Assembly: GCA_025617745.1 (NCBI GenBank)
Contig: CM046869.1
Span: 12,791,168 to 12,855,167, forward strand
Source: Heliocidaris erythrogramma
Taxonomy: Eukaryota; Echinodermata; Echinoidea; Camarodonta; Echinometridae
DNA: 64,000 nt
Direction of reading: 5' to 3'
Both the position numbers and the translations under genes were made by a program. Below, one piece after another: positions 10,021 through 25,000 of the stretch (the stretch's first letter is position 1; every line of letters begins with the position of its first letter). The notes beneath the pieces are model-generated. The model saw only the letters and a list, made by a program, of their open reading frames with translations. It did not search any database and was not told the origin of the DNA.

Positions 10021-13000
10021 GTAAGTCATCTTTGATGTTGTGTTGTGTGTAGGGACTGAGGTCTTATAAAATGATTGTTCAGTGTGTTGCAAGTGCTCCT
10101 GCGGTACATTCTTCTATTCACCTCTGAGAATTTCCTCTATCAACCACTCCACGCTCTCTCTTTCTCTCTCTCTCTCTGTCTCTTCAATTATTTTCACTCC
10201 CACTCTCAACTTTCTTTCACCCTCTTCCTCTCTCTCTCTCTCTTGCTCTTGCTCTCTCTCTTGATTGTATTGCAAATGAATTATGAAAGACAAATTGACT
10301 TTGATAGTAAAGATTTATATCTATACTTGTATTAAGAAAGGAAGAGGATCATCATTTATGGGGGGCATGTCTCATTGAGATACCCTAAACAAGGAAACCC
10401 GTCTGTTAAACATCTCTGATTTTTATACCCTTAACAGCGACTTTATATCTTGTGTGGTATTTTACATCCTATTTGAGGATAGCATCATCATAGACCTTTT
10501 TTAGCCAAAAAGGAACCATAAAAGAAATTTAACCTAATTTAGAACACATTACCCCCCGCCCCTTTCTGCAGATATTCTTCTTATCACCTCTGAATTTGAT
10601 ACCCTTTTTCGTGATTTTTGCTGTTTTTGATACCCTAAACTCGGGCTACGCGTCTAATGCTGAAAAATTACCCTTTTTATCGTGGATGATGTAAAAGCCT
10701 CAATGAGAAATTCGAAATATGAAATATGACAAGAAATAGTTTTCAGGCCAAACATTTGTGCCACATGTGTGTGCAGGCCCATATACCAATTTCTGTGTGC
10801 AATCCATGTGCTTTGCAGCAAGATTAGGTAAATTTCTTCCAAAACCTCACAGTATACACCAATTTTTATGTAGACATGATCAACCTTTCCTAATTGTTCT
10901 TTTTCACAATGTAATCACATGACCGGAACTCAACTTTATCTTTAAGGCATTGAATCCTTAAGATCAGGATATGGCTTTGAATGAGGCCCATTAGAAATGC
11001 ATATGAAATAAGATTAAAAGATAAAGTAGGTGTGGTTGATATCACTCTTATTTTTTTTCCTCTCTCTCTCTTTTCTAGGATATTGAGCCCAAAATAGCAG
11101 CTAGTGGTGAACTTCTGATCAAGAAACTTGAAAGCAATGATAAAGGTATTGATTACACTTGATTTTATTGGAGTTGTTGTTACACTGAACTCGTTTTTTA
11201 ATGACTGATTGTATATCATCTTTCCTAAACATGTTTGTTATGCTTGTGATTGTAATGATTATAAAGATGACAGTATTTGTAACACGGTAGTATCATGTAA
11301 CACGGGTGATAGAAACTGTTTTGTTTGTTTGTTGTTGTTATATATCATGATGTCATTGAAAAGTTTGAAATTTCCAATGTAATCATTTTTTAGAAGGAAG
11401 CTGTTATGAATTTCATACATGTTCCTTTTTGTTTTTCCTGCAGAAATTGACAAAATGCTTGCCCGGATAGCCAATGATGACGTAAGTTCTCATTTCTATT
11501 TTCTCCCATTTGATAGATACCATACCATATATAATCATAAAACAAGAAGAGAATTAATGTTTGTATTGCACAAATTTATGAAAGCATAACCTGTTGACAT
11601 TATGATTATTTTAGGCTCAGAAGAAAGTGGATTAAAAAAAAGTGTGCCCTCCTTTTTTCCTTTTGACAGGATTTGAAAGGTTATGCCCTTTCAGAATTAG
11701 TAAGTCTATGGGCAGAGATAGAACAACAGGCATCCATACGCAGACAGTATATTGATGAAATGGACACCACTCTACAAACCTTGGAAGATGATAGGCTGGC
11801 TAAGGTATGTAATTATTTTTCTTCTCTCCCTCTTCCTCTGTAATTTATACTAGAGATATTATATTGTATAGAATAAGCTTTTGTACATATGCCATCTAAT
11901 CTGTGGAATATTGTTTCTTTTGGTTTTAACACACATTGCTCAGAAACCACATTCATTGACATGAACAGGTTAATCACTGATGTGGTGGTAACTTAACAAA
12001 GGCACTTCACCAATCCTAGTATTATTGTTATTTCTTAACTTTTGTTGCTCATTCCTGAGCTATTAAATATCTTCTCCCCAAATTGTTTTTAGTAGATATC
12101 ATTTCTTTGTAGTTTTGAACATTCAGTGTAAGTTTTGTTTGATCCTGTACCAGAACTCGTGAAAACCTTTGATCATTATCATGAAATATTTTGCCCAGTT
12201 AAGAATTGGGAAAGTGCTATACAGAACCCTGTCTGTAGCATGCATAATATTTAAACAGGATTATTCAACTAAGTGAAGTTACAAGAGTATATTCAAAATT
12301 GCAGGTTAAATTTGCATTTCTATTTTGTATTTCAATTTCTTGATTGTGCTAAAAGTATATTCATGGAATAGTAAATTTGCATATTGTAATTTTGCATGTT
12401 TTTATATTTAGGTAATTCCTTGAGGTTCAGGAAAAAATTCTGACCATGTCCATGTGCCGCTGGTATGAGATCTTCTATTACACATGGAAGATGAAATCAT
12501 CTGTTGAAGATTTTTAAGCAATGAATATTATATGTAGTGCCCAGCCATAATCATTCCTGTTTCAGTTGGTACTCTTTCAAAGCTTTTCTTGAAATGCATT
12601 TCTGTTTTACCAACGTTACATGGACATCACATTTGTAGAGTAAGCAAATAATTACCGTTGGTGAAGGTGGTGGGACAAACTATCACTTCCGAGGCGATCT
12701 GGATGTAGCGTAGCGTTATACATTCAGATCGCCGAGGAATTGATAGTACGTCTCATCGCCTGAAATCAAAAGGTGATTATTTGTTTGTATTATTCTCTAC
12801 TTCTCGAAAAAGATATTTATGATTTAGGCCCTAACAAATTCACAAAAGATGTTAAAACCACCATAATCCCCATAAACCATACCCCTGACTGGGTGCGAAC
12901 AATTGTTTTATCATTTTAAGCACGCGATTGGGCAATGCACGCTTATTTTAGTACGCCTATGGAGCTATTCGTAAAGGTCACACACTTTTCAATTGACTAT

Positions 13001-16000
13001 TCGTAGAGGTCACGCACTTTCATTTTGCGCGTACCCAAGTATTGTGACTCTGTAATGGACTGAAGAGATCAGCGAAACACATAAGTCTGGGGCCTGGGAG
13101 CCGGGGGTGAGGGGATTTTTTTTGTTCTTTGAGACCTTAAAACGCTTAGGACCTTTTTTTTTTTTTTTTTGCTTGTCAGAGATTTTTGGACTTAAAAAGA
13201 GACAGAGACATGCTGAGGACCTTTTTTTTTGGCTCACAGCACTCCCAGTAACCAGGCGCCTGACATAAGTACTATTCCGTCAAGGTCACGAACTTTTCTT
13301 CTTGGGTCAATTGATATCGGGAAAACTATGTTTTATCACATGATTACCCTTTGACCAATCTAACAGCAGTATGTGGAATATAACATATTATATACAATTT
13401 TGGTCTGCCATATTGATTCACCATCTCAACATAGTGGCTCTGCTGTTCATGCTGAACTTAAGAATAGGACACATTGTTATCGTTGATAGGAGACATAGTT
13501 CCTCACTTCTGGTATCTCCAAAAAAAAATGCCCCAACCCCATGGAATGACCCATTTATAAAACTGTTTCAATTCAGGCATCTGGCTCCAAAGATATGTTC
13601 TATTAAACCTTGATTTAATTGAAATGAACTGAACTTATTCATGAATAATGATTATTGTTTATTACAGCTGAAGGACATTCTGAAGACCTATGCTAAGAAG
13701 ATGGAAGGCATTGCTTACTTGATGCCTCCTGATGTACAGCGTCTCATCGAGAAAGAATCAACCGTTATCAACCAGACACTCCTCATAAACAGACGAGCTT
13801 ACACGGATCTTCATGCCAGGCTGATGAAGACAGACATTGAACGCGATAAGAACCATAGAGGCATCTGGGAAGACCGGCTGGCGGACTGGCGCAAGCTTAA
13901 CATTGAGATTGCCATCAAGACGTTCATGTGAGTACTGAAGAATTCAGCTTTATGAGCCCTGAGACCGTATTCTGAAAACTATGTTATGTCTCATGTTAAG
14001 GAAAACTATGTTAATTGTCATAACAAACTGAAATTGCGGGCAATAAACACTACTGCTTGCGCAGATGTCTCTGTTAACTAAATACGCAAGCACAGCCATC
14101 TTTGTGCAATCATTAACCAGTGACTTGTCCTGATTTTGATTTGTTATGAAAATTAACATCGTTTTACTAACATAAAAGATAAAATTGTTTTCAGAATACG
14201 GCCACTGAGCTTTAATGTCTTAACCTAAACCAAGTTATCAGATGTATAGGTGTCATCTGTTTCAGGGAGAGATGTACAAAGATTAAATTGATTTTTGAAT
14301 GGTACCTAGCAATATGGTTCACTGAATATCATACTATCAAAATATAATCCCCAGTTGTTTAATTCAGTATAATCATATTTTCGAAATTGGTATTTTTATT
14401 AGTTGTATAAAGGTTTGGCATACATGTACATGTATTAAAGGGGAGCTTGAGTTCTGGGAAAGGTAAAAAATAATTGATGAGCTTTTTCATTCTTTTTACG
14501 TCAGTTTGGAAAATTACCACAGTAGATATGTCCCCTGAAAAGGATTGCTCTTCAAATGCTCTCACATTCAAAATATGACAAGAAACAGCTGAAATATTCA
14601 GGCCGAACATTTGTGTGTAGTCCCATGTACACAATCTGTGTGCAGTGCATATGACTCTCAGCAGGATTGAGTCAATTTCTTATCATTTTGGTGATTCCAA
14701 AACCTTACAGCATACACTAATTCTTATTTGCCACAGTATATAATCAACCTTTCCCAATTGCTTTTAGACAGTTTCTTTCACAATTCATTCTCCTTGAAGC
14801 TACCCCGGGATGATTTAAATGCTATGTGACAGTGAGAGCTCATATGCATATTGCTGTAATTTGAATGGAACATCATATGAAGTATATAATTTTATGTACA
14901 TGTAATGATGTCTGCATATGTACACATATACAAAAATATTTGATAATGCAAGCTCTCAGTAATACATCGTAGTACATTGCAATAATCAATTACATTAATT
15001 CGCAATGTAATACAATGGTATCTGTATGAATATTGTATGTTGTTATGTCATTCTCAACAATTCAGTCATTTGACTGCCAATGTGAATGAATTTGAACTGT
15101 TCTTGTTGTATTTTTATCCAAATAAACCATTCAATTCAGTTCAGAAATGACTACTTTTCATCAGCTTAATTTATTAATGAATAATTTAATGATTCTAAAT
15201 GCTACAGGGACTTCATGCAGAGTGAACGCATCGTGAACCCTCCTAAGGTCAACGCACTGTTAGAAAAACTGCACCAAGAGCAAGTTCAACTCAACATGGA
15301 AAGACTAGAGATCTTAGGAAACCTCAAGTAAGCACTTTTCCTCTTTCTAGTAATTTTTCAGTAGAACCTTAAGCAACCAAATATTACAGAACGTTGCAAA
15401 TTCAAAAATTTTCAACGTTTTGTTGGACATATCCTTTATTAGTTTGTGAAAAACTTTTCACTTTTCTTTAAACAGACCAGCTACTTTCTCCTTTTGCATA
15501 TTTTTATTCAATGGGGCTCTTAGATTGAACAGAAAACCCTTGAAATCCACTGTAGTCCTTCCCAACATATCACATCTGACATGGGTACTGTGGAAAAGTG
15601 ATTCATTCTCTTGACTTTTAAATTCAAAGTCGTTGGTTCAAATTCTGGCTCGTCCTTTATTTTCTTTATAGGCAAGCCATGTTATACAATCTTCCTTCTT
15701 GACCCATTAATAAATGACTACCAGATTTTAAAAAGTTCTCAAAAATTAAATGCATTGTTATTATGACAAATGTGTGTCTTTGATATGGAATAAATTTTAA
15801 TGAAAGATGAAAAGAAAAGAAGATAATGCTTACTTTAATTTTGTTATCTTATTTTGCGAGGAAAGACCTGCTGGTGACAGTGTTGTAAAGTACTTAGCTT
15901 CTTCTCAACTTTACCTGTGTCTTTTTTTTTCTTCCAGTTTTGTTTGATTAGTGAATCAAAAGTATTATATGATTTTGTAAATCGAATAAGAAGAAGAACA

Positions 16001-19000
16001 ACAACTAGAATTTAATTCGTCATGACGACGAATTAGGTGGTCTGTCTTTAAATTTGTATGATCATGATCGTAATCAGGATGATCATAATAATGAGGAAAT
16101 ACTAAACTGAAGATAGGAAGTCAAGAATGCCATGAATGGAGATGCTTCTTGAGGACAGGAATGTAGCAAAATGTGTGAAACGGTCATTGTAAAATGATTA
16201 TGGTGATGATGATAATGGTAATGATGATGAAGATGATATAATGTTGATGGTTATAATGATTATGATGATATAATGATGATGGTGATGATATAATAATAAT
16301 AGCGATGATGATCATGACAGTGATGATAATAATGATGATGATGATGATGTAATGATGATGATGGTGATAATGATGATAATGATGGGGATAATGGTGATGA
16401 CCATGACTGCAATGACAGTGACCTTAACCATGCCAAATATGAAAGAGAAATCACATTTCGTTATGAAGATACGACCATAAGTTGATTTGTACAAAATGGC
16501 GCCTAGATGACGTCACGATAACCTGATGACCTTGAAAAAGATGTGGGAACTTGACCTTATTAGGACCGATGACTGACGAAAATTTGAAGATAATTGAGTA
16601 AGCAAATTTTGAGAAATTGTGATATCAATAGGACTAATGATATTGCAGGATAGCTTTAATACACTTCAGGGAATCAGATTTTCCATAGGGTTATACATAA
16701 ACTACTGCACACTACTTTCTAATAGACATAACATGCAAAATAAGGCATTTTATTACTTGGTTTGTGATTGCTATTAAATATTATAATAGCCGAACAAGAT
16801 GGTAAAATGAAAGGCAAAAAGAAGCGGAAAAAAAAAAAAATGAATGGCCCCACCGGGGATCGAACCTGGGTCACCGGAGTAAGAGGCAAGTGCTTTGACC
16901 AATATACCAAAATATTTCATATAGAGATAACACGTAAACGAAAAACGTGATTCTCAAATCCCATTTTGTAGTGAAAATGGGGCATGATCCCGACATCTGA
17001 TCAAGACATCTGATCAAAAATTGGAGACCACACTTATAAAAGCTTATAGTCTCAGCTATAACATACTAAAATCTGGAAGAAAATAGATCAAAAGCAACTG
17101 AGATACAGCTCAGAGAACAATGTCATGTAGATTCATGATTCAAAAAAAATTATCTTCCATAGACATAACACGCAAATAAGGAAAATTCTGACATGGCATC
17201 TTTAATTGAAAATTTCACTGTGATGATGTCATCAAAGTGAAAAATGTTGGCGACTGATTTTGTAGGAAATTGCCTCAGCTACAACATATTAAAATCTAGG
17301 CGAAAAACGACCAATAATTACGAATCTAGAGCCAAATTTGCGTAAATGTGATGACGTCAAAACATAAAAAATTGAAATTTTGACTTCTGGCACGATTTTG
17401 ATGACGTCATAATGTTTATAAGGGTCAAATGATACATGAAATGCCATCTACGATTCATACCCTACCTGATGATGACAAAAAATTTGGGGGTCAACGGACT
17501 ATCTAACGAGCTACAGTGAATTTTGTATAGGCATGTTTTTGCACATATGTGACCCGTCACGTCAAAATGAGACAGAAGTCGCATTTTTTGAAATTGCATT
17601 TTATTATTGATTATTATTCTCCGTTTCATAAGCTTTAATTTGGTATATAGTTCAACTCTAGAGAGTGAGTATTAGTGGAGATAATAGCCTTTGAATCTTG
17701 AGTAAAGTAGGGCTGTGGCAAAGTATTTCTTCGAGAAAAACGCTTCCAAAGTTTGACTTCTGTTTAGCGGTCATGCAGCATTTTCCGTTTGTAATGTCAA
17801 CTAGATTTGGATAAAGCCCTTAGCAACCATTTATTAATTCTAATAAAAACTAGTCCTTATGTTTCTTTAGGATCTCTTCTCATGAAAACATGAATTTTAA
17901 TTCATTTAAGCCATGAATTCTAACGCTTTAAAGAGTAACAAATCAAGTAGTTTCACGGCACTGAAAAAGATTCCCGCCTCAACTTCATGCTTTTTTCGTT
18001 GAGCCTTTCCTATGCCGGTATGATTTTCTTAAAGGTTGATTAACCTATAGCTATAGTCAAAAGGTTTATAAGTCTGTCATTTTTGTGCGGGGAAATGTAT
18101 TAGATTATAGTTAAAACTTTCAGAGGTTTTTATGTCATTATATTTTTTTCTAAATTAATCATGTAAACTTGATTTCTTTCAATGTTATTTGCTTTCTTTT
18201 TAAAGCTTGGATTCGATTGTCGCAAATTCATTCAACTTTGGCAAATTTACTGATTAGACTAGTCTTTACCAACAATAATATTGACATTTTCGTCTTGTGA
18301 AAGAGCAATAGAAATCGCCGCTTTCTTAAGCTGAAGAATTAACACACGATTATTGATTTTCTCTCTCTCCTTCTACATCACGCATCTGTTTCATAATCTC
18401 GACAGTTTTATTACTTTCTTTTGAAAGCTAACTCTCTTTTCGGTTCGCTTTTTACTTGTTACCAGATTAAACAACGATGGAATGAAACAGAATCATAATA
18501 AAGAAATTGTATCCTGCTCTACTTAGTTCTACATTTAAAAAAAATGTTTATAAAAGCGTCTTTCTTTTCTTTTCGCCACGTCAAAGAGGTATAGAATTCG
18601 TCCCTTTCAAAGAACAAGGATTAAGTCACATCCTGCCTTCGCGAGACCATTGATTTTTCTTCTCTCCCATTGTCCTTCTCAGGGGCCGCTGAACGTCTTG
18701 GAAAGTGGAGGGGCTAAGTGGAGGGGGGGGGGGGCTGCGTGTATAACCACATTTTTGCACTGCCATACGTTTGCACGTGTTTACTGAAAAAAGTGGGGGC
18801 TGCAGCCCCCCCCCCCCCCCAAGCCCCCAGGTTCCGCGGTCCCTGCTTCTCAATCACGAGCTTGTTTCATAATCTCCACACAGGTCCTTTTCTGTATGGT
18901 TAAAAAGCTTCATTTCTTGTGCTTCTTAGCGCCGCTCTATAGTTAATAGAGCTTTAATTTTTTTTTTTAATTAACGCCCGAACAATTCTCTCTCTCCTTC

Positions 19001-22000
19001 TGAATCTTTCACCTGCATCATAATTTCGACTTTTTTTCTTAATTCTATTTTGAAAGCTAACTCTTTCTTGTCTGTTCGGCTTTTTTAACGAATAAGAGAT
19101 TTGGCCGCTAATTATCATCATGTTGACTGGCGGGATGAACATGACGAAGACAAACTGCATCTTAGCATGAAAGTCATCGTTTCTCCCCGCCCAATAGTTA
19201 ACTCAAGCTTAAAACAAATCAGATACTTGTATCGCAACTGAAGGCCTTTTCGTTCTAGTTTTAAAAAAATAATTTTCTTTTATTTTCGTCTGTTAAAAAG
19301 TGTTATAGAATTGGCCGCTTTTTATCGTCATGTTCAAAAGCGGGATAGAGATAACTGTTTCTTAACTAGAGCTTAAAAAATAAATAATAATGACAACTGC
19401 TTTATTTAGAAATTGACACCCAGACAATTCTCTCTCTCCTTCTAAATCTTTCACCTGTATCATAATTTCGACTGTTCTTCTTAATTCTATTTTGAAAGCT
19501 AACTCTTTGTCTGTTCGGCTTTAACGAATAAGAGAATTAGCAAGGGGCGCAAGGGGCGTGCCCCCCCTGTTTTGTGTGACAAAGCATGCCCCAGACCCCC
19601 CAGACGGAGGGTTCCTCAGTGTGCGCCCCCCCCCTTCTGAAAATCCTGTATCCGCCCTTGGCTAACTGGCAGTATGAACATGATGAAGATAACCTGCGTC
19701 TTAGCTTGAAAGTCATCGATTCTCTCCGCTCTATAGTTTACTCCAAAAAAAAATGTATACAATCTACTGGTGTCTAAGAGCTAATTTCTTTTCTTTTCGC
19801 CATGTTATAAAAAGGTAGAGAATTCGCCCCTTTCAAAGAACAAGGATTAAGTCACCTCCAGCAAGAGACGATTATTGATTTTCTCTCTCTCTCTCTCTCT
19901 CTCTTTGTCCTAAATCGCGCGCTTGTTTCATAATCTCTACACAGATACATGTACTTTTCTTTCTGGTTAAAAGGCTTATTTTCTTTTCGGCTTTTCAAAG
20001 GGTTACAGAATTTACCCCTTATTATTATCGTGTATCAACAGTTTCGTTGTTCGTATGTCATCTTTTCACTCCACTCTAGTTGACAATCCTCTCTCCTTCT
20101 AAATCACACACTTCTATCAAAACTTATGAAAGCCAACTCTTTTCTATTCCCTCTCTACTTTCAATAGATTAAACAGCGATGGCTTAAACAAGCTTCGTAA
20201 TGAAGAGATCTTTCACTGACGATTAACAATTCTCTGCGCAAGTCGAGTCTTGCTTTACAAAATCTACCATCTTCTCAATTTCAACTTTTTCTTTTTGCTT
20301 TTAATAGAGCTAAATAATTTTTCTATTATTTTCACACGCACCCTCACCAGATGATAAGTGAATTCTTTTCTCTCTCTCTCTCATTCTGAACATGTATCAC
20401 ATTCTAACACATTTTCATTCGCCGTCACAATTTCATTTGGTTCACCCCCCCCCCCCCCCCATTCAAAGGGATCTTGGGACTTTCAGACTATCTTTAAAGT
20501 GATACTAGGCTGAGCAAAGTAACAAAATAATCAACTTGTAAAGATAACTGAAACAGAGAAAGAAGAAAAAGATTTTTGTTTAGCCTGCACTCAAAACGAA
20601 AAAAGAAAGACTCCCCAAAATAATGATTAATGAAATATTGATAATATTGTACTTTATTGTAACGGGACCGAAGTAGTACGAATGCGATGATAACATAGGC
20701 AATATCTTAATGTTCAGATCAATTCGAGACGGCACGAGCGAGCCAGCGTGATCGAGCATTAAGTAAATGTACTTGTTGCAAATTCTTTTACAGAGATCAC
20801 GTGACTGCGAACGTCCAATGAACAAAGCCACGCGTCGCTAGGGGCGGGGCCTAGCGGATGGCTTTCTTTTCGCTCTGGCACGAGCCAGCTGTCCGGAAAA
20901 ATAGAAGAGTTGACTGAAAAAAACACTCGTAGAAAAACTGATTTTTCTACCCTTTCCCGTTATATTTAGGACTAAATTTTTTTACAGAGCATTCATGAAA
21001 CATTGAAGATTCAAATAAGCGAAGAAAAAAAAAATTACGAAATTTGAAGTTTTTAAAGATTTGCCCAATTTTCTCGAGTTCTAGCCCAGCGACTTCTGTC
21101 TCATTTTGTCGTGACGGGTCACATATATGGCCTATAGTGAGGGATCGCGCCCGCGCGTGCTGCAAAATTTGACGGACGATTATTTCCTTATTAATGGTCA
21201 TAGAAAGATAAAAAGGGTATCAAATTGCTCAGAATTTTATGTTCTATGAGAGTACATAAGAAAAAACAGCGAGTTTAGGCTCCGTCATGGTGGAATACGG
21301 GAAAACGAGCGCGCACTCGTGTACGCACGCAAATTTTTTAAATGCTCACAACGACCTGAAACGTGTGCAGACTTGATCCTACGTGATTTTGAGCATTTTT
21401 AAATTTTGACGCGCGCATACGCGCGCGTCCTGACCTCTACATGACCTGTGAGGACATGACTTGATGACCCGTCAAGTGAAGTTTATGTGATGTGAATATA
21501 GTTGATTTTTGATGATCGATTATGAAGATATAATTTTTAAAATTTACAAAATGGCGTCTTGATGACGTCACGATGACCTGATGACCTCCAAAAGCTTAAT
21601 GGACCATGTCCATGATTGACCTCATACATGACATGAAACTCGATGATATTGACCTGGCCAATTTTGAGATTTGGTGGCCACAACAATTTGTAGGAAAAAG
21701 AAGAAATAATAAAGAAGAAAATTCTGACAAAATTAAAAGGTGATCTGTCGATACGAACAGACCACCTAATAATGATAATGATTAAACTTGACATTTACAA
21801 TGTATATAGCACTAGAACATACCTATTGTTTCTGGGTGCTTTAATGATAATGAGTGATCTCAATGAAGCAATGATTAACACAGTGACCTTGTCCCATTCT
21901 GCAGCAACATGAAGCCTCCTAAATCTACCAAGACAGCAGCGTATCAGTGGAACAAGGATATAGTCAATTCTTGCCAGCGTATTGAGCAGGTCCATGTTGC

Positions 22001-25000
22001 CTATCTAGATGAGTTACACAACGAGTATGAGCAGGTCTGCAAGGAATGCTTGGACATGGTGGAAAACTTTCAGGTAATCTTGACTTCTCAATTCTTTTTT
22101 CATTAAACATTATTCTAATTTCACTTTGGTTGAATGTAATAGCTCTTAGGTTATCTCAACATGTCAATTTTTGTTTAGTTGGACTTATTATTCTGTTTGG
22201 CTTTCAATCACTGTAACCCTTGGATCTCTCCTCCTGGTATAACTGATTGGGATGTGCAGTTGTACCACTACACCGGGGTTTCCCTACGCTTATACAAAGA
22301 GTGCAGTGGGTTCTTAACGTGCATAGGTGGTGACTCTCCTACACACGGGACCTCCATTTAACATCCTATCCAAGGGATGTAGTGTTTTACACTCTAACCT
22401 AGCCTGCATCTATGAAACAGGAGAGGGACATGTTAACACAGAACGCAGGCTTAAGTTATCTGCCTGGTTTGGATTCAAATCTTTTGATCTTTGGTTTGAC
22501 AGGCAGATGCTTATTCTTGTCTTGTAAGACATAATTATATCCGGGATTCGATAAATACATATTTAGTTGAGCATTAATTACAAATCATTGTAATGACCTA
22601 TTTCAATTTGTTGTACTAATCCTTTAAAAATGTACAAGAATAAATTTTATACAATTTTATACAAGTTTCGGTGGTCAAGGTCAGTTATGTGTTTTTGACT
22701 ATTGAAAGCTTTCAAATCAAGTTTCGTGGAGGGAAAAAAAATTGCTTGAAGAATGGAGCCTGAGATGTGTCTCCTCTATTATATGGTTTTGAACCATTCT
22801 TCATTGACTACAAGAACATAAGAAGCCACAAATCTTTCACTGAGTTCGTTGAATCTATTTTTGAGGCTGTATTAAATTTAGTTATAAAGAAGTATGATAA
22901 ATGTACAAAATGGTTTGATATCCAAGACTGTGAGGGAAAAACAAGACATTATTCATACAAATCAGTTAATCCAAGATTCTTTCGTTCATTTTTAGACGGA
23001 ACTCCTGGATGCTGGAGTCTGTACTGAACAAAAGGTCATCGCGGTCACAGAGGAGAGGATACTGCCAGAGGTCGGCAGACGTCAGGTCACATTTGAGAAG
23101 ATGCTTGAAGCAATGGATGTGAGTAATTGTTATTTTAAAAATCCTGTCAAAGAATTTTCTATTTGATCACTTTGTGATGATATGGAGATAATTTGACTGA
23201 ATGTAGATACAATCATGATAATGATACAGAGATGATTATGACAAAAAATAATGATATGACAAAAAATTGATTTTAAGATACTCTAGATGGTAGTGGTAGC
23301 AATCATGGAAATAAAACGGTGATGATTATGATGAAGATGATGATGATGATAATGATTAAGATGATGCTGATGATATGGAGTTGATGATGATGGTGATATT
23401 CAGTAGTTACAGTGATAGAGATATAATTATGATCTTGATTTCAATTTAAAAAAACATGTGGACACATGATGACGATGACAGTGAGAAAATTAATGATAAA
23501 CATTTAGTTGACTGTTGATAGACTTAACTTAACAATGATGGAAATGATGATGATGATAATCATGACGTTTATGATGATGAAGATGATGATGATGATGGTA
23601 ATTAGCATAATGATGTGGTTGATGACGAACACTACTAACGTGACAGTGATGGCAAATCTGTAAATCGGGGATTCCAAGTCTATTTTATCTATCTCATCAC
23701 AGCTGTCTCTAGAAAGGTTAGCTGAGCGCCATGCCCAGGAGCTACGGTCCCTCTTCAAATTCACCCAGGGTGCAGCTCATCTCTGGGATGTCCATGAAAT
23801 CAACCTGGCCAAGAAAGAACACCGCTTACAAGAGCAACTGGAAGAGTGTCGGAGAAAACATGACAATCTCAACCAGGTTGGTATAACTGTTTCATTGCCT
23901 TCAAATTGACTGAAAAATGGATGCCAGATGCTATCCTGTAGCATAGTCTTTTTTCTGTCTTTGATAAAGGCATTCATAATATTTGAATAGGTATGTGTAA
24001 CTCAAGTTTAACATGTCTGAAAATATTTCCACCCCCACCAAAACTTGACACAGATCTGTCATGATGGATATCGATCTCTCCTTCAGATGATACCCTTGCC
24101 TGCCTCTCTAACTCAATTTCTCTCTGTAGCTGCAACATGTTTATACAAAAGAACATGCACATATTTCCAGAAAATCTGTGTGTGTTTTGAACTGCTAATT
24201 TTATCTCCTTATTTGAATTAATTAATAAGAGATATTTGTATTAGATATAAATCTGAATGTGTGCTGACCTTACTTTAATGGTGTGTTTACCAAAGACAGT
24301 GACAGGGAGACTTATGGACAAACTGAAACAAGAGCGCAATGAGGAAGCTCCTATGACAGCTATGGCAAAGCACATCAGGGGAGCGTTTCATCAAGTGTTT
24401 TGTCAGTGATTTTTACCGACAAATTTGCTCTCAACCAATCAGATGCAAGGATTTCAGTAGCTTATAACAGTTGTCGGTAAAAATCACTGACAAAACACTT
24501 GATGAAAAGTTCCCCTGATGCTTCAAATCAAGTCATATCTAATCAAATCTAATCATATCTAATCTAATCAGATCAAATCTTGTTATATTTTCCCAGGATA
24601 TGGAGGCTAATCTAGATATCTTGATGGACAGACTGAGACAAGAGAGCAGTGAGGAAGCTCTTAAGACCACCATGGGCAAAGCACATCAGATGCTTCACCA
24701 CATTCAAGAAAGGTAACAAATGATGCATTTTTTAAGTTAAGCCCACCGCACACTATACGATCGGTCTACAATCCGATTTTGAAAGAAAATGTTATAGCAT
24801 TACATATAAACAGTTAAACACATAAAATATGTTTTATTGAGGTTCTGAATAGTTAAATAGATAGTAAAATCGAAATTACGGCCCGTTACGAGCCTTCTAG
24901 TCGGAGGAAAGGCCAAATCAGCTCCGAATCACAGTGACGTCAGAGCAGTCCTGCGATTGTCTGCGATTTGAAACTGATTTGGCCATTATTCCGGATATAA

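Larger units (their letters stand above)
17548..21123. mobile_element. 3.58-kb element with 35-bp terminal inverted repeats, nested in copy B
   Basis: Left end 17548-17582 and right end 21089-21123 are inverted repeats starting TGTGACCCGTCACG and continuing AAAATGAGACAGAAGTCGC, with one mismatch over 35 bases. The flanks ATA/TAT suggest a TA-type target. Inside there is no transposase. Instead there are five or six diverged direct repeats built on CTCTCTCTCCTTCTAAATC ... TTTGAAAGCTAACTCTTT, about 430 bp apart (near 18361, 18983, 19428, 19874, 20086). Two smaller MITEs have inserted at 18679-18845 and 19543-19656. It is a large non-autonomous DNA element of a family I do not recognise. Confidence 0.7.
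16014..21770 (+). mobile_element. Large dispersed repeat, copy B, in CCDC180 intron 9
   Basis: Reverse-complement partner of 1-1520. The left end carries AATTCGTCATGACGACGAATT and then ATTAGGTGGTCTGTC. The right end carries the complement, ACAGACCACCTAAT, at 21755-21770. The outermost right end is itself a hairpin: AGGTGATCTGT and ACAGACCACCT separated by eight bases. The interior holds a GAT-rich block (16195-16400), a tRNA-like segment (16842-16910, minus) and TGACGTCA-containing parts. Removing the nested insertion at 17548-21123 leaves about 2.2 kb. No transposase is visible. Confidence 0.6.

Noticed and set aside
22767..23027. Independent 86-residue protein before exon 11
   Set aside because: The frame runs through the exon 11 acceptor in another phase and has no recognisable motif.
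24305..24377. Alternative exon of CCDC180
   Set aside because: It has lost a base relative to exon 13 and is cut by a MITE, so it cannot keep frame.
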